In this document: positions 25,871-34,889 of the stretch, piece by piece
Position numbering within the stretch: position 1 is the first letter of the stretch
Layout: each line of letters begins with the position of its first letter
Assembly (NCBI GenBank): GCA_029881495.1
Contig: JAOUMJ010000005.1
Location: forward strand, 73,042-130,219
Origin: Nitrospinota bacterium
Lineage (GTDB): Bacteria > Nitrospinota_A > UBA7883 > JACRGQ01
DNA length: 57,178 nt
Direction of reading: 5' to 3'
Program-made: the position numbers and the translations under genes
Notes under the pieces: generated by a model
The model's database searches: none
The model's input: only the letters and a program-made list of their open reading frames with translations
Told to the model about the DNA's origin: nothing

Positions 25871-26029
25871 TTGAAAAGCCTGGTTATTCAGAAAATGGAA
25901 GTGCCGGATGTAATTGACAGCTTGTCTAACCCTATTTATGAGATTACCGCAAATGATTTCATGTATTTGAAATCCACCAATCTGAAAGATTATCGGAAAT
26001 ATTCTGCCAAGGACGGTGCAGGGAGATGA
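25871..26029 (+). CDS. 52-residue leader/precursor-like peptide
   Basis: First gene of the sigma-54 operon. I start at TTG 25871, which has GAGGAA 6 nt upstream; an in-frame ATG at 25895 is possible. The peptide opens (M)KSLVIQKMEVPDVIDSLS and ends KDYRKYSAKDGAGR: mixed charge, no signal peptide, no cysteine. Its stop overlaps the KamA start by 4 nt (ATGA), so they are translationally coupled. Size and coupling to a radical SAM gene fit a precursor or a small partner protein of the aminomutase; inference. Confidence 0.6.
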   Translation: MKSLVIQKMEVPDVIDSLSNPIYEITANDFMYLKSTNLKDYRKYSAKDGAGR

Positions 26030-27303
26030 AGAGCGCTACGGTAAACTCCGGGCAAAAAACCGAACTCTGTCATACCGAAAAGGAAACGGCTGGCTTTGAA
26101 AGCATACCAGAGGTCCTATTCCCCTCTGTTGAAGAGGCAGGAATTTCATCTGGCGAATTCAGCAATACAGGGGAATATACCAAGGCTGCATTCAGGAAAA
26201 AATATTTTCCGGACGCAACATCAAGGGAGTGGAACGACTGGAAATGGCAGTTGAGGAACAGGTTTAAGAATGCTGAGCAGCTTGAAAGGATAATTCAAAT
26301 ATCCCAGGAAGAAGCGATAGCGCTCAGAAATGGCGCGGGGCAACTTCCCGTAGGGATAACTCCGTATTATGCGAGCATGATCGACCCGGTAAACAGCAAT
26401 CATCCTATTAGGCGGATGGTTGTTCCGGTCTATAACGAAAGAATAATAACAGAAGGCGAGGATATTGATCCTCTTTCAGAAAATAACATGAATCCGGTTC
26501 CAGGCATAGTGCACCGTTACAAGGACAGAGTTCTATTTCTGGTGACCGGTTTTTGCTCAACATACTGCAGGTATTGCACGAGATCCCGGATAGTAGGGCA
26601 TGAAGGGAGGATTCAGGCCGGAAAAGAAACATGGCTTCGCGCCATAGAGTATATAGAGTCAACCCCGACAATACGGGATGTGCTGATCTCAGGTGGCGAT
26701 CCACTTACGCTGGATGACGATAAGCTGGAGTGGCTCCTTTTCAGGCTGAAAAAAATTCCTCATCTCGAGATTGTTAGGATTGGTACCAAGGTTAACGCGG
26801 TTTTACCGCAAAGGATTACCAAAGGTTTGCTGAAGGTATTAAGAAAGCATAAACCGGTCTGGATGAGCCTTCATTTTTCCCACCCGATGGAGCTGACAAG
26901 GGAGTCGATTGAGGCTTGCGGAAAGCTGGCCGATTCAGGCGTTCCGCTCGGTAGCCAGACAGTGCTGTTGAAAGGGGTGAACGATGATCCGGCGACGCTG
27001 AAAAAACTATTTCATGGTCTTTTGGCGGCGAGGGTACGCCCGTATTACCTGTACCAGTGTGACCCAATCCTTGGTTCATCACATTTCAGGACGCCTGTTC
27101 AGACAGGAATAAAGATCATTCAAAGTCTCAGGGGGCACACCACAGGATATGCGGTGCCTCAATACGTCATTGATGCTCCTGGAGGTGGCGGAAAAATACC
27201 GGTAACTGCTGAAAATATTTTCGGTTTCGATAAAAACAAAATACTTCTTCGAAACTTTGAGGGGAAAATCTACGAATACCCAGATCCAGGAACGTGTAAA
27301 TAA
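26026..27303 (+). CDS. Lysine-2,3-aminomutase-like radical SAM enzyme (KamA family)
   Basis: Catalyses, in the family, PLP- and SAM-dependent migration of an amino group from alpha to beta carbon. Seen: radical SAM motif CSTYCRYC (Cys 177, 181, 184), ISGGDPLTL, and the PLP-lysine motif DAPGGGGK (Lys 390). The two aspartates that hold the side-chain amino group of lysine in characterised enzymes are present (QCDP Asp 346; DAPGGGGK Asp 383), arguing for lysine over glutamate as substrate. The N-terminus has about 50 extra residues before the FFPDATSREWNDWKWQL core. Strong ribosome site GCAGGGAG. Expected product: beta-lysine. Confidence 0.9.
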   Translation: MKSATVNSGQKTELCHTEKETAGFESIPEVLFPSVEEAGISSGEFSNTGEYTKAAFRKKYFPDATSREWNDWKWQLRNRFKNAEQLERIIQISQEEAIALRNGAGQLPVGITPYYASMIDPVNSNHPIRRMVVPVYNERIITEGEDIDPLSENNMNPVPGIVHRYKDRVLFLVTGFCSTYCRYCTRSRIVGHEGRIQAGKETWLRAIEYIESTPTIRDVLISGGDPLTLDDDKLEWLLFRLKKIPHLEIVRIGTKVNAVLPQRITKGLLKVLRKHKPVWMSLHFSHPMELTRESIEACGKLADSGVPLGSQTVLLKGVNDDPATLKKLFHGLLAARVRPYYLYQCDPILGSSHFRTPVQTGIKIIQSLRGHTTGYAVPQYVIDAPGGGGKIPVTAENIFGFDKNKILLRNFEGKIYEYPDPGTCK

Positions 27304-27403
27304 TCGAACAAATAATAGAAAGGAGGAAAGAGGACGGGTCGCAAGCAGGTAGAAGGAAGATTGTGTTGTGTCTAATGTTCAAATTTTTAAATAGGAATGG
27401 TAT

Positions 27404-27643
27404 ATGAAAAATAGCATTAAATTAATCACGGTGTTTATTGTTGGTATTTTTATCCTTGCAATTGGTTTTTCAAACCTGGCGATGGCACAGACCACAACAG
27501 GATCGGAAGATTTAATGATCGTAGCGTCATCGGATGAGGAGACCACTTCGGATGATGAAGAGACAACCGATGAAGGTTCCGGCGACGAGGAAGGCGGAGA
27601 TGAGGGCGAGGGTGAAGGTTCGGAAGACGCCCCAGAGGAGTAA
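27404..27643 (+). CDS. Secreted hyper-acidic peptide, 79 residues
   Basis: Signal peptide (MKNSIKLITVFIVGIFILAIGFSNLAMA, cleavage after AMA) followed by about 50 residues made almost only of Glu, Asp, Gly, Ser and Thr, with 22 acidic and no basic residues. No cysteine. Start has AATAGGAAT ahead. No known family. It may be a metal- or cation-binding peptide, a scaffold for peptide ligation, or a precursor modified by neighbouring ligases. Set between the aminomutase and the ATP-grasp genes in the same operon. Confidence 0.65.
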   Translation: MKNSIKLITVFIVGIFILAIGFSNLAMAQTTTGSEDLMIVASSDEETTSDDEETTDEGSGDEEGGDEGEGEGSEDAPEE

Positions 27644-27664
27644 TCCCCCCTGTTCATTCGCGAG

Positions 27665-27759
27665 GCAAATCGATAGCGTGGATGATTTGCACAGTTTTGA
27701 ATAAAGCAGGGAATGCCGAATACCTTGGAAGCCTGTTATCGCAGGAATCGGCATTCCCT
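27665..27759 (+). promoter_or_regulatory. Two stem-loops between acidic-peptide and ligase genes
   Basis: GCAAATC (27665-27671) pairs with GATTTGC (27684-27690); AGGGAATGCCGA (27708-27719) pairs perfectly with TCGGCATTCCCT (27748-27759) with an inner CCTG/CAGG. No T run follows, so RNA processing or stabilisation of the upstream message is more likely than termination. Confidence 0.65.
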
Positions 27760-27797
27760 ATGAATCCGATAAGAGGAGAGGAGTAGTAGATATAATT

Positions 27798-28805
27798 TTG
27801 GACAGAAATACCGTTATTGGATTGACTTATGATTTGCGTAGCCATTACCAGATGCTTGGATATACCCTTGAAGAGACAGCGGAGTTTGATTCCGATTCTA
27901 CCATTGATGCAATAGAGGAGTCCCTGAATATTCTCGGTTTTAAAACCGAGAGGATAGGTAATGTAAAAGACCTTGTCACATCCCTGGCAGAAGGGAGAAG
28001 GTGGTCCATGGTCTTTAATATTGCCGAGGGTCTTCTGGGGATCGGAAGGGAATCGCAGGTGCCGGCAATTCTAGACGCATATGGCATACCTTATACCTTT
28101 TCCGATCCGCTCGTTACTTCAATTTGCTTCCATAAAGGTGTTGCAAAAAGATTCGTTCGAGACGCGGGCTTTCCAACGACCGATTTTGAAGTTCTCGATA
28201 GCGCGGATGAAGCAGATAGCGTAAATCTCGGGTTTCCGCTTTTCATAAAACCTGTCGCGGAAGGAACCAGCAAAGGAATTGATGCAAGCTCAAAAGTAGG
28301 CAATTTAAAAGAGCTGAAAGAGAGCGTCGCTAAAAAGATAGCGGAATGCAGACAGCCGGTGATAGTTGAAACATATCTGCCAGGAAGGGAATTTACGGTT
28401 GGGATCACGGGCACAGGTCAGTCAGCCAAAATTGTCGGAGTCCTTGAAATACTATACAAGGACGGAGCCGAGCAGAACGGTTATACCCTTATTAATAAGG
28501 AACGTTACGAAGAGTTTGTTGAATATCGCCTGGCTGATGATGATGAGGCGATGACTGCCGCTGATACCGCTTTGAAAATATGGAGGAAGCTGGGGTGTCA
28601 CGACGGCGGAAGGGTCGACTTGCGGTCGGATGCCGATGGCATACCTAATTTTATGGAAGTAAACACACTCCCTGGGCTGGATCCGAAAAAATCCGACCTG
28701 CCGATTCTCTGCACGAAGAAGGGGATCAAATATCTAAGCCTGATAGAGGCGATCATTGAATCGGCTTTTGAAAGAACCGGGGGCGGCAAGGTGAATAAAG
28801 TGTAG
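27798..28805 (+). CDS. ATP-grasp ligase, D-Ala-D-Ala-ligase-like (1)
   Basis: 335 residues with the ATP-grasp fold: central FPLFIKPVAEGTSKGID (ATP lysine and the following loop), E-x-x-L-x-G-R-E-F-T-V (IVETYLPGREFTVGI) and the metal-binding end FMEVNTLPGLDP. Ddl-type enzymes join a carboxylate, via acyl-phosphate, to an amine, giving a dipeptide or amide. It is not a cell-wall Ddl: the context has no peptidoglycan genes and substrate-loop residues differ. Starts with TTG; the ribosome site GAGGAG is some distance away, so the start is uncertain. Confidence 0.85.
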   Translation: MDRNTVIGLTYDLRSHYQMLGYTLEETAEFDSDSTIDAIEESLNILGFKTERIGNVKDLVTSLAEGRRWSMVFNIAEGLLGIGRESQVPAILDAYGIPYTFSDPLVTSICFHKGVAKRFVRDAGFPTTDFEVLDSADEADSVNLGFPLFIKPVAEGTSKGIDASSKVGNLKELKESVAKKIAECRQPVIVETYLPGREFTVGITGTGQSAKIVGVLEILYKDGAEQNGYTLINKERYEEFVEYRLADDDEAMTAADTALKIWRKLGCHDGGRVDLRSDADGIPNFMEVNTLPGLDPKKSDLPILCTKKGIKYLSLIEAIIESAFERTGGGKVNKV

Positions 28806-28829
28806 CATGGAAAATGGAAGAGTTGTCGC

Positions 28830-29843
28830 GTGAAAGTTTCTGTTTTGCACGATTGTCGGGATATTTACGGCAATCCTGACGAACGGGATACTTTTCATCA
28901 GGTGATGTATGTTTCGGAATGTCTTGGTAAGATGGGGTTTATCCCGAAAATAGACCTTTATAGCGGGCGCGGCGGCGACCTTCTTTCTGCTATCCACTCG
29001 GGAAATATCGAATTGGTATTCAACCTCGTGGAAAATTTTTCAACTGGTGGCTTTCGCCCTGAGGCGGTTCCGGAACTGCTCGAAAAACATGGCATACCGT
29101 TTACCGGGTCTGGGAGCCGTGCGGTCATTGAAACAACCGACAAAGTCCTGGCGAAAGAGAAGATGAAGGAGAATGGCATACCTACGGCTGACTGGATCAA
29201 TATCGACGGAACCTTTGGCAGGAGCGCCGGTACGGGGAAATATATCATAAAGCCGGTCTCGGAGGATGCCTCGGTAGGGATCGATTCAGCAAGTGTGGTT
29301 GAAGTCGCGGATATCGACGAGTTTGTAAAGATGCTTAAGAAACGAAGCATGAAGGAAGGGAAGAAATATTTCGGCGAGAAATATATCGGCGGCAGAGAGT
29401 TCAATGTTTCTCTTATAAGCTCTCCATGCGGTGTTGAGGTATTGCCGGTAGCGGAACTTCTGTTCAATGATTGGGGAATTGACGAACCCCGGATTCTTGA
29501 TTATGACGCGAAATGGGAGAGCGAAAGCGAGTCATATATAAAAGTCACCAGGAGTTTCGATTTTGCCGAAGAGGAAAAACCGCTTATCGACAAGATCTCG
29601 GGAATTGCCGAAGAGTGCTGGAAGATATTTGGTATTGGCGGTTATGGCAGGGTTGATTTCAGGGTAGATGAAAGCGGACGCCCATACGTGCTGGAAGTGA
29701 ATACAAATCCATGCCTTTCGCCTGATGCCGGGTTTTTCGCGGCATCGGAAAGAAACAGGATGTCGTTTGAGGAAGTTCTAAAGAGAATAGTTGAAGATGC
29801 TTTTGCGTGCCATGAGAAGAGGCTCGCGGAAAGCGCGGGGTAG
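28830..29843 (+). CDS. ATP-grasp ligase, D-Ala-D-Ala-ligase-like (2)
   Basis: 337 residues, same fold as its neighbour: KYIIKPVSEDASVGID, FGEKYIGGREFNVSLI and the metal-binding YVLEVNTNPCLSP. The two are only distantly alike, so they likely perform successive ligations. Gap of 24 nt to the upstream ligase and 3 nt to the next gene, so it sits inside one operon. GTG start. Confidence 0.85.
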   Translation: MKVSVLHDCRDIYGNPDERDTFHQVMYVSECLGKMGFIPKIDLYSGRGGDLLSAIHSGNIELVFNLVENFSTGGFRPEAVPELLEKHGIPFTGSGSRAVIETTDKVLAKEKMKENGIPTADWINIDGTFGRSAGTGKYIIKPVSEDASVGIDSASVVEVADIDEFVKMLKKRSMKEGKKYFGEKYIGGREFNVSLISSPCGVEVLPVAELLFNDWGIDEPRILDYDAKWESESESYIKVTRSFDFAEEEKPLIDKISGIAEECWKIFGIGGYGRVDFRVDESGRPYVLEVNTNPCLSPDAGFFAASERNRMSFEEVLKRIVEDAFACHEKRLAESAG

Positions 29844-29846
29844 GTA

Positions 29847-30416
29847 ATGATGAGGAAAAAAGCGAGGAAAAGCGTACCTGGCAAACACGCCGGACAGCAT
29901 ACCCTGATATCCTTTTTCAGTTTTAACGCGAGGGAAAATATCCATGCTGATGATGTGGAGAGAATACGACAGCTGGTAAGGGATGCGGTGGTATTTTCGG
30001 AAGAAGAGATAGATATCTCGGCAGAACTGGTTCGTGAAAGACTGGAAAAGGGGGTAGCGAGCGGATACTATTTCATAATGGGAGAACTGGAAAACCGTTT
30101 CTGCGGATATACCTGTTTCGGGCCGGTGCCGGCAAGCAAGGAGAGCTTTTCACTTTATTGGATAGTGCTTGAAAATTCATTCAGGAGCCAGGGGGTAGGG
30201 AAGAGGCTTCTTGATATCACAGAAAAAAGAGTGCTGGAGATGGGGGGGAGGAGGCTGTATGCCGAAACCTCATCAAGAGAGGTGTACGCACCCGCGAGAA
30301 AATTTTATCTTTCCAACGGTTTTGAGCAGGTAGCGTTGTTTGACCAGTACTACGCTCCAGATGATGATAAGATCGTATATCTGAAAATACTTGGAAAAGA
30401 GAAGAATCCCGATTGA
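29847..30416 (+). CDS. GNAT-family N-acetyltransferase
   Basis: 189 residues with the acetyl-CoA loop RSQGVGKRLL and the terminal FYLSNGFEQVALF...DDDKIVYLKIL. It would acetylate an amine, most simply the product of the aminomutase and ligases. In archaea N-acetyl-beta-lysine is made by an aminomutase plus an acetyltransferase (AblA/AblB); this protein is shorter than AblB, so only the chemistry is comparable. Last gene of the plus operon; it converges on the hydrolase operon 15 nt away. Confidence 0.88.
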   Translation: MMRKKARKSVPGKHAGQHTLISFFSFNARENIHADDVERIRQLVRDAVVFSEEEIDISAELVRERLEKGVASGYYFIMGELENRFCGYTCFGPVPASKESFSLYWIVLENSFRSQGVGKRLLDITEKRVLEMGGRRLYAETSSREVYAPARKFYLSNGFEQVALFDQYYAPDDDKIVYLKILGKEKNPD

Positions 30417-30431
30417 CATGCAATTCGGATA

Positions 30432-31121
30432 TTATTGAATACTTCGAACCCAAGACTCTATAGCTGAAAATACCTTTCTCCGCTTTTCTGCATTGGTCAT
30501 GAATTGTCCGCGCGAAACCTCTATCTGTATCCAGGGTATTTCTGAAAAGTGTTTCCTGATAATGTACCCGCCTGAAAAAGGATCGTTGATTAGAACATTT
30601 GTTTCGCCAAATTGTTTCCTGAAACAGTTTGCCATTTCCTCGATCCAATTAACAGGGCAGGTTCCATCTCCGTTACCAAGACAGATATGAGGTCGTGGAA
30701 TGCCAGGGACGGCTGAATTCGGCGGGCTGGTTGCGAACATTGTGTGGCAGTCGATTCCGGCGGCAACGTTACGCGATAGTGCGGTCAGGCGTTCATGGTA
30801 TGGGGTATGGTATTTTGCGATCACTTTGTTGATCAGCATTTCCGGAAGAGGAGCGTTGTATATGGGAGCATTCATGCAGGTTTTCGTTTTTACCACTCCG
30901 TCGTCCCTTATATCGTCCGGAGCCCTGTTGATATCTATAAATGCCCGGGCAATATCTGTCGTAACATATGATTCAACAGTGTCATTGAAGTTGAAAATTT
31001 CATCTGCCCCTTCGTCGCCGTCTTCGACAATTTGTTCGTGAGTGAGCAGGTTGTATTCCATTACCTCCTTTGGAACGGATGTTCCTGCATGAGGAAGGGA
31101 TAATATCAGAGGCAGTTTCAA
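30432..31121 (-). CDS. N-formylglutamate amidohydrolase-like protein
   Basis: 229 residues with the family's LILSLPHAGTSVPKEV opening (His, metal site), DIARAFIDINRAPDD (Arg substrate contact), GIDCHTMFA (His) and a C-terminal QIEVSRGQFM. Members release formate or other acyl groups from N-acyl-glutamate. Here it may hydrolyse an N-acylated peptide intermediate. Overlaps the upstream gamma-glutamyltransferase stop by 4 nt. Confidence 0.88.
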   Translation of the reverse strand: MKLPLILSLPHAGTSVPKEVMEYNLLTHEQIVEDGDEGADEIFNFNDTVESYVTTDIARAFIDINRAPDDIRDDGVVKTKTCMNAPIYNAPLPEMLINKVIAKYHTPYHERLTALSRNVAAGIDCHTMFATSPPNSAVPGIPRPHICLGNGDGTCPVNWIEEMANCFRKQFGETNVLINDPFSGGYIIRKHFSEIPWIQIEVSRGQFMTNAEKRRKVFSAIESWVRSIQ

Positions 31122-32731
31122 GATTCCGGCCCGCAGGCGGAGCCGTCCCGTCTAGGATCGGCAACACCGATAAAATTCTTTCCTTCACGCAATACCATCT
31201 GCACACACCCAAGGTAAAAGGAGTACGGCTCTTTCTCTATGACGGTATATCCATGTTTTTTAAGAGCGGAAATTACGTCATCTCTTATCCGGGAAGATTC
31301 AAGCGAAACATTTTTATCTATTGAGCAGTGCATGCGAGGCGCGCTTACCGCCTCAAGGGGGGAGCGGTTCTCCATGCGAAGCAGCACCTGAAGAATGGAG
31401 GAGGCTATGCGTTCACTTCCGGGAGAACCGATAGATACCCACGGGCGTTTTCCTTTGAAGATAATTGTTGGCGCCACGCTTGCCCATGGAACTGCGTTTG
31501 GTCGCAGGTAGTATGGATGGCCGATATCGTCGTATTCAAACGCGCTCATGTAGTTGTTGAATAGAAAACCGTATTCAGAGGAAATTTCGCAAGACCCGTA
31601 GACCCTTTCTATTGACTGCGTTAACGAAACTACATTTCCATTTTTGTCCATTACGGAGAGGTGCGTTGTTTCGCCGCTTGTGCGTATGCCTTTATAGATA
31701 TTTTTTGAAACCTTTTCAGCGTATTCCACGCTTAACATCTTTTCCTGAACGACCTGGGGGAAGAAATCGGGATTTCTCGGCCGGTCATTCCGGTCGATGT
31801 TGCACTGTCTTATAACCTCGGCAAGAGCCAAGGCTCCTTCGGGTTTGTCCAGGTCTCGGAATTTTGCCGGAAGATGTGAAAAGAGATTGAGCATTTCTAT
31901 CAGCACTCTCCCGGCGCCGGGAGGCGGAAATGTGATAACGCGCATCGCTCCAAATTTGGTTGATATAGGCTTTCTTTCAATAGGGAGCGGGATTTGAGCC
32001 AGATCATCCCTTCGGATAAATCCCCCATGTTTTATCATGTCATTCGCTATCGAACGGGCTATCTTCCCGCGGTAAAAGGTCTTTGAACCATGCTTTGAAA
32101 GTCTTTTCAGCGCTGTGGCAAGTTCAGGTTGTTTGAAAATATGCCCCGCAGGATATGCTTTCTGGCCGTTCCTTAAGAAGAGGGCGCCAGCCGATCCTTT
32201 CCTTAGATTTTTTATCTCCCTTTTTGTCAGTGCATGCTGTAGAGGGGATATCGGGTATCCGTCTATGGCTAGTGAAATGGCGGGCTGGAAAACATATTCG
32301 TGCGGGAGTTCGCCGTACCTTTTTTGGACATATTCAAGAACAGCAGGGGTGCTTGGCACGGTAGAAGCACGGAAACCGGTAATCAATTCCGATTTGGAAA
32401 AAGTGCCAGGTATAATTCTATGAGGTGCGCGCGACGAACCGTCAAGCGCGACTGTTTTTCCTGTCTTGCTGTTGTAAATGAGGATCATGGTCTGTCCGCC
32501 CAGACCGGACGCGTGAGGCTCGCAGACCCCCAGCGCGTAGGCGGTTGCGACAGCGGCATCAACCGCGTTCCCCCCTTTTTTAAGCATTTCGACCCCCGCC
32601 TTGGTTGCCAGGTAATGCGCGGAAGACACCATGCCGCGAGGGGAAGCGGATATTCTCTGCGGTTTCGGGATGCCGGAATTATTCAGTTCAAACTCTTCCG
32701 TGTCGCCAACGTAATGAGATTTCAGGGTCAT
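31118..32731 (-). CDS. Gamma-glutamyltransferase-like hydrolase
   Basis: 537-residue Ntn hydrolase with GGNAVDAAVATAYALGVCEPHASGLGG near the start and the maturation threonine in GETTHLSVMD, then GSPGSERIASSILQVLLRM. The family cleaves gamma-glutamyl bonds or transfers the glutamyl group. It lacks a signal peptide, unlike typical periplasmic GGT, so it should act in the cytoplasm. It begins 4 nt after the ATP-grasp/M20 fusion ends. Confidence 0.9.
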   Translation of the reverse strand: MTLKSHYVGDTEEFELNNSGIPKPQRISASPRGMVSSAHYLATKAGVEMLKKGGNAVDAAVATAYALGVCEPHASGLGGQTMILIYNSKTGKTVALDGSSRAPHRIIPGTFSKSELITGFRASTVPSTPAVLEYVQKRYGELPHEYVFQPAISLAIDGYPISPLQHALTKREIKNLRKGSAGALFLRNGQKAYPAGHIFKQPELATALKRLSKHGSKTFYRGKIARSIANDMIKHGGFIRRDDLAQIPLPIERKPISTKFGAMRVITFPPPGAGRVLIEMLNLFSHLPAKFRDLDKPEGALALAEVIRQCNIDRNDRPRNPDFFPQVVQEKMLSVEYAEKVSKNIYKGIRTSGETTHLSVMDKNGNVVSLTQSIERVYGSCEISSEYGFLFNNYMSAFEYDDIGHPYYLRPNAVPWASVAPTIIFKGKRPWVSIGSPGSERIASSILQVLLRMENRSPLEAVSAPRMHCSIDKNVSLESSRIRDDVISALKKHGYTVIEKEPYSFYLGCVQMVLREGKNFIGVADPRRDGSACGPES

Positions 32732-32735
32732 AAAT

Positions 32736-34889
32736 TCATATTTTTTTTAATTCCGTGGCGAGGAATTCTGTTAAGAGTAATGTTCTTTGCACAAGGCTAA
32801 TACGCTGAACCGATTCCTGCGTTGTATAAAGATCCTGCGCCACCGGTCCGATCCCGCACAAAACCCCTTTATCTTTTGGTGCCAGACCCGCCACTGAGGG
32901 CCAGACGGAAGAATCAAGTTCCAGCGGAATTTCCCACTGGGAGGCGATATCCACAAACTCTTTAGCCAGAACATCGGTCTGTTTTCTTTTCAGCATAGGA
33001 GGCCTTTCTGCGATCATCTCAAGTTTCCATTTGAGATCGGTTTTGCCTAGAATGGAAAAAATCTCCTTTTCAAGAGACTGGGCATGTTCTTCATCCGGGT
33101 ATGATATCTGCAAAAGAGCGGTAACTCGGTGTGGGAGCAACATCGGAAACGCATCTAGCTTGATGTCGATTATGGAAACCGCGGTGCGATTCTTCTTGGA
33201 TGTCAGCGGAAAGATATCTTTCATTTTTGTCATAAGCCAGTTGAGAGGCTCCGGCTGTTTCAAGCTCTGACCAAGCCTCCGTTTTTTTCCTTCTATCACA
33301 AGACGGAAATTTTTCTGCCCTCTCCTGTTCGTGATTATCTTGCAGTCAGGCGTTCCGGGGCGAAGAACAATTATTTTATTTGCCTCGCTCATCGCCTTTC
33401 TTATGATATCTCTGCTATAGCGGTAGTCTTCCCCCTCATCCGCGTAATAAAGAACTCCAAGCGGGACGTTTCTAAGTACCTTTAGACTGCGAAGGGAGCG
33501 TAAAGCGTACATCATTGATACCAGCGGAGCGCGGGAAATCCCGATCCCCTCGCCGTAAAGTAGTTCAGGATCTTTCCTGAACATCTGGCGAGGGGCTGAT
33601 TCGTCTATCGGCACGTCTAGATGTCCAACGATAAGGACGCCTTTTTCCATACCTTTTTTTGTCTCCCAGGTCCAAACAGAATTGTTGTTCGTAAACCTGG
33701 GAACCTGCGACATCGCAATCTGATTAAAGAATTCGTCAAGTTTGTTGGCGATGTTTTGAATCTCGACAGGTTCTGATGTCCTGCTTGGAAGGTTCGTCCA
33801 TTCCTGCAGGGATTTTTCAATTTGGTCGCGGCGTTCCGTAAGGTAATTGAAAGCGCCGGTACCTATCGACTCCTTCGTTGTTTCAAATGGGGGTGGATTT
33901 GGAGTTCCGAAGTATCTTGCGCTTGCTACTTCCACGAGTCTGTTTACCAGCGCGTCGAAATCAAGCCCCATATTCGCGGCGGCGGCGACAAATGAGCCGT
34001 TCTCTCCCAGGCTGGGAAGACTGTTTATCTCAAGTATATAAATGTTCCCAGATGAGTCGATACGCATATCCACTCTAGCGCAATCGGCGCAGTTCAACGC
34101 CTTGAATGCCTTCAGGGCGAGCTCCTTTGCCTTTAGCGCGGTTTCTTCGGATATGCGCGCTGGGCATCGAGGTCTTACGGTTCTGTCGGATCTGTGAGTT
34201 TTGTCTTCCCATGTATATATCGCCGGTCCTCCACCCTCGAACACAATTTCGGCGGGGACGAACGCCTCTGTTGGCATGTTCCCCAGGAGGCCAACGTTAA
34301 TTTCAATACCGTCGATGTACGCCTCCGCGAGAACAGGTTGATTGAACATCTCGAATATTTTACCAGCGGCCTCGCGGAGCTCTTCCTTGTTGTAAACGAT
34401 GCGAAGCCCCAATGAGACAGCTTCGTTTTTGGGTTTTACGATAATCGGATATTCGAGAGGGGGATCTTCGAAATCGGGATCGTCAAGAACGGCAAAATCG
34501 GGGGTAGGCAATCCATGTTGCCTGAAAATCATTTTGGCGACAACTTTATCGAGGCAAAGAGAGTGTGAAAGAGGGCCTGATCCAATGTAGGGAACGCCGA
34601 CCATCTCGAGGATCCCTGGCACATGAGTGTATCTCGCCTGCCCCTGTATCCCGTAAGAAAGGTTGAAAACCATTCCTGGCCGTTCGCCTTTTAGCGCCCT
34701 GGGCATGAAGTTTTCCAGCTGTTTTATGAGATCTTTATCCCCTTCAACAGCAATTGCCTGATGCCCCCCTTTTTTAAGGGAGTCGAGAATTCTTTTTATC
34801 GCTTTAAGGCCATACTTTTCGCGGTTGGGCGTGCCAAAAAGGTTTATTACACTTTTGCTGTCACGGTTGTAAACTACTGCAATCTTCAT
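32736..34889 (-). CDS. ATP-grasp ligase fused to M20-like peptidase domain
   Basis: 717 residues. Residues 1-310: Ddl-type ATP-grasp (IIVKPKNEAVSLGLRIV, LAEAYIDGIEINVGL, IYILEINSLPSLGENG). Residues 350-715: M20/M28-like region with GVLIVGHLDVPID (zinc His-x-Asp), YYADEGEDY (acidic pair) and GLAPKDKGVLCGIGPVAQDLYT. The bridging zinc Asp of M20 (usually in GxGxxD) appears missing: the site reads LYGEGIGISRAP. So the domain may bind rather than cleave. Fusion of a ligase with a peptidase-type domain suggests one protein handles both making and salvaging of the peptide. First gene of the minus operon; TTAGGGAT precedes its ATG. Confidence 0.88.
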   Translation of the reverse strand: MKIAVVYNRDSKSVINLFGTPNREKYGLKAIKRILDSLKKGGHQAIAVEGDKDLIKQLENFMPRALKGERPGMVFNLSYGIQGQARYTHVPGILEMVGVPYIGSGPLSHSLCLDKVVAKMIFRQHGLPTPDFAVLDDPDFEDPPLEYPIIVKPKNEAVSLGLRIVYNKEELREAAGKIFEMFNQPVLAEAYIDGIEINVGLLGNMPTEAFVPAEIVFEGGGPAIYTWEDKTHRSDRTVRPRCPARISEETALKAKELALKAFKALNCADCARVDMRIDSSGNIYILEINSLPSLGENGSFVAAAANMGLDFDALVNRLVEVASARYFGTPNPPPFETTKESIGTGAFNYLTERRDQIEKSLQEWTNLPSRTSEPVEIQNIANKLDEFFNQIAMSQVPRFTNNNSVWTWETKKGMEKGVLIVGHLDVPIDESAPRQMFRKDPELLYGEGIGISRAPLVSMMYALRSLRSLKVLRNVPLGVLYYADEGEDYRYSRDIIRKAMSEANKIIVLRPGTPDCKIITNRRGQKNFRLVIEGKKRRLGQSLKQPEPLNWLMTKMKDIFPLTSKKNRTAVSIIDIKLDAFPMLLPHRVTALLQISYPDEEHAQSLEKEIFSILGKTDLKWKLEMIAERPPMLKRKQTDVLAKEFVDIASQWEIPLELDSSVWPSVAGLAPKDKGVLCGIGPVAQDLYTTQESVQRISLVQRTLLLTEFLATELKKI

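Noticed and set aside
27798-29843. The two ATP-grasp genes as cell-wall D-Ala-D-Ala ligases
   Set aside because: No peptidoglycan genes nearby; they are distinct from each other and tied to an aminomutase and acetyltransferase.
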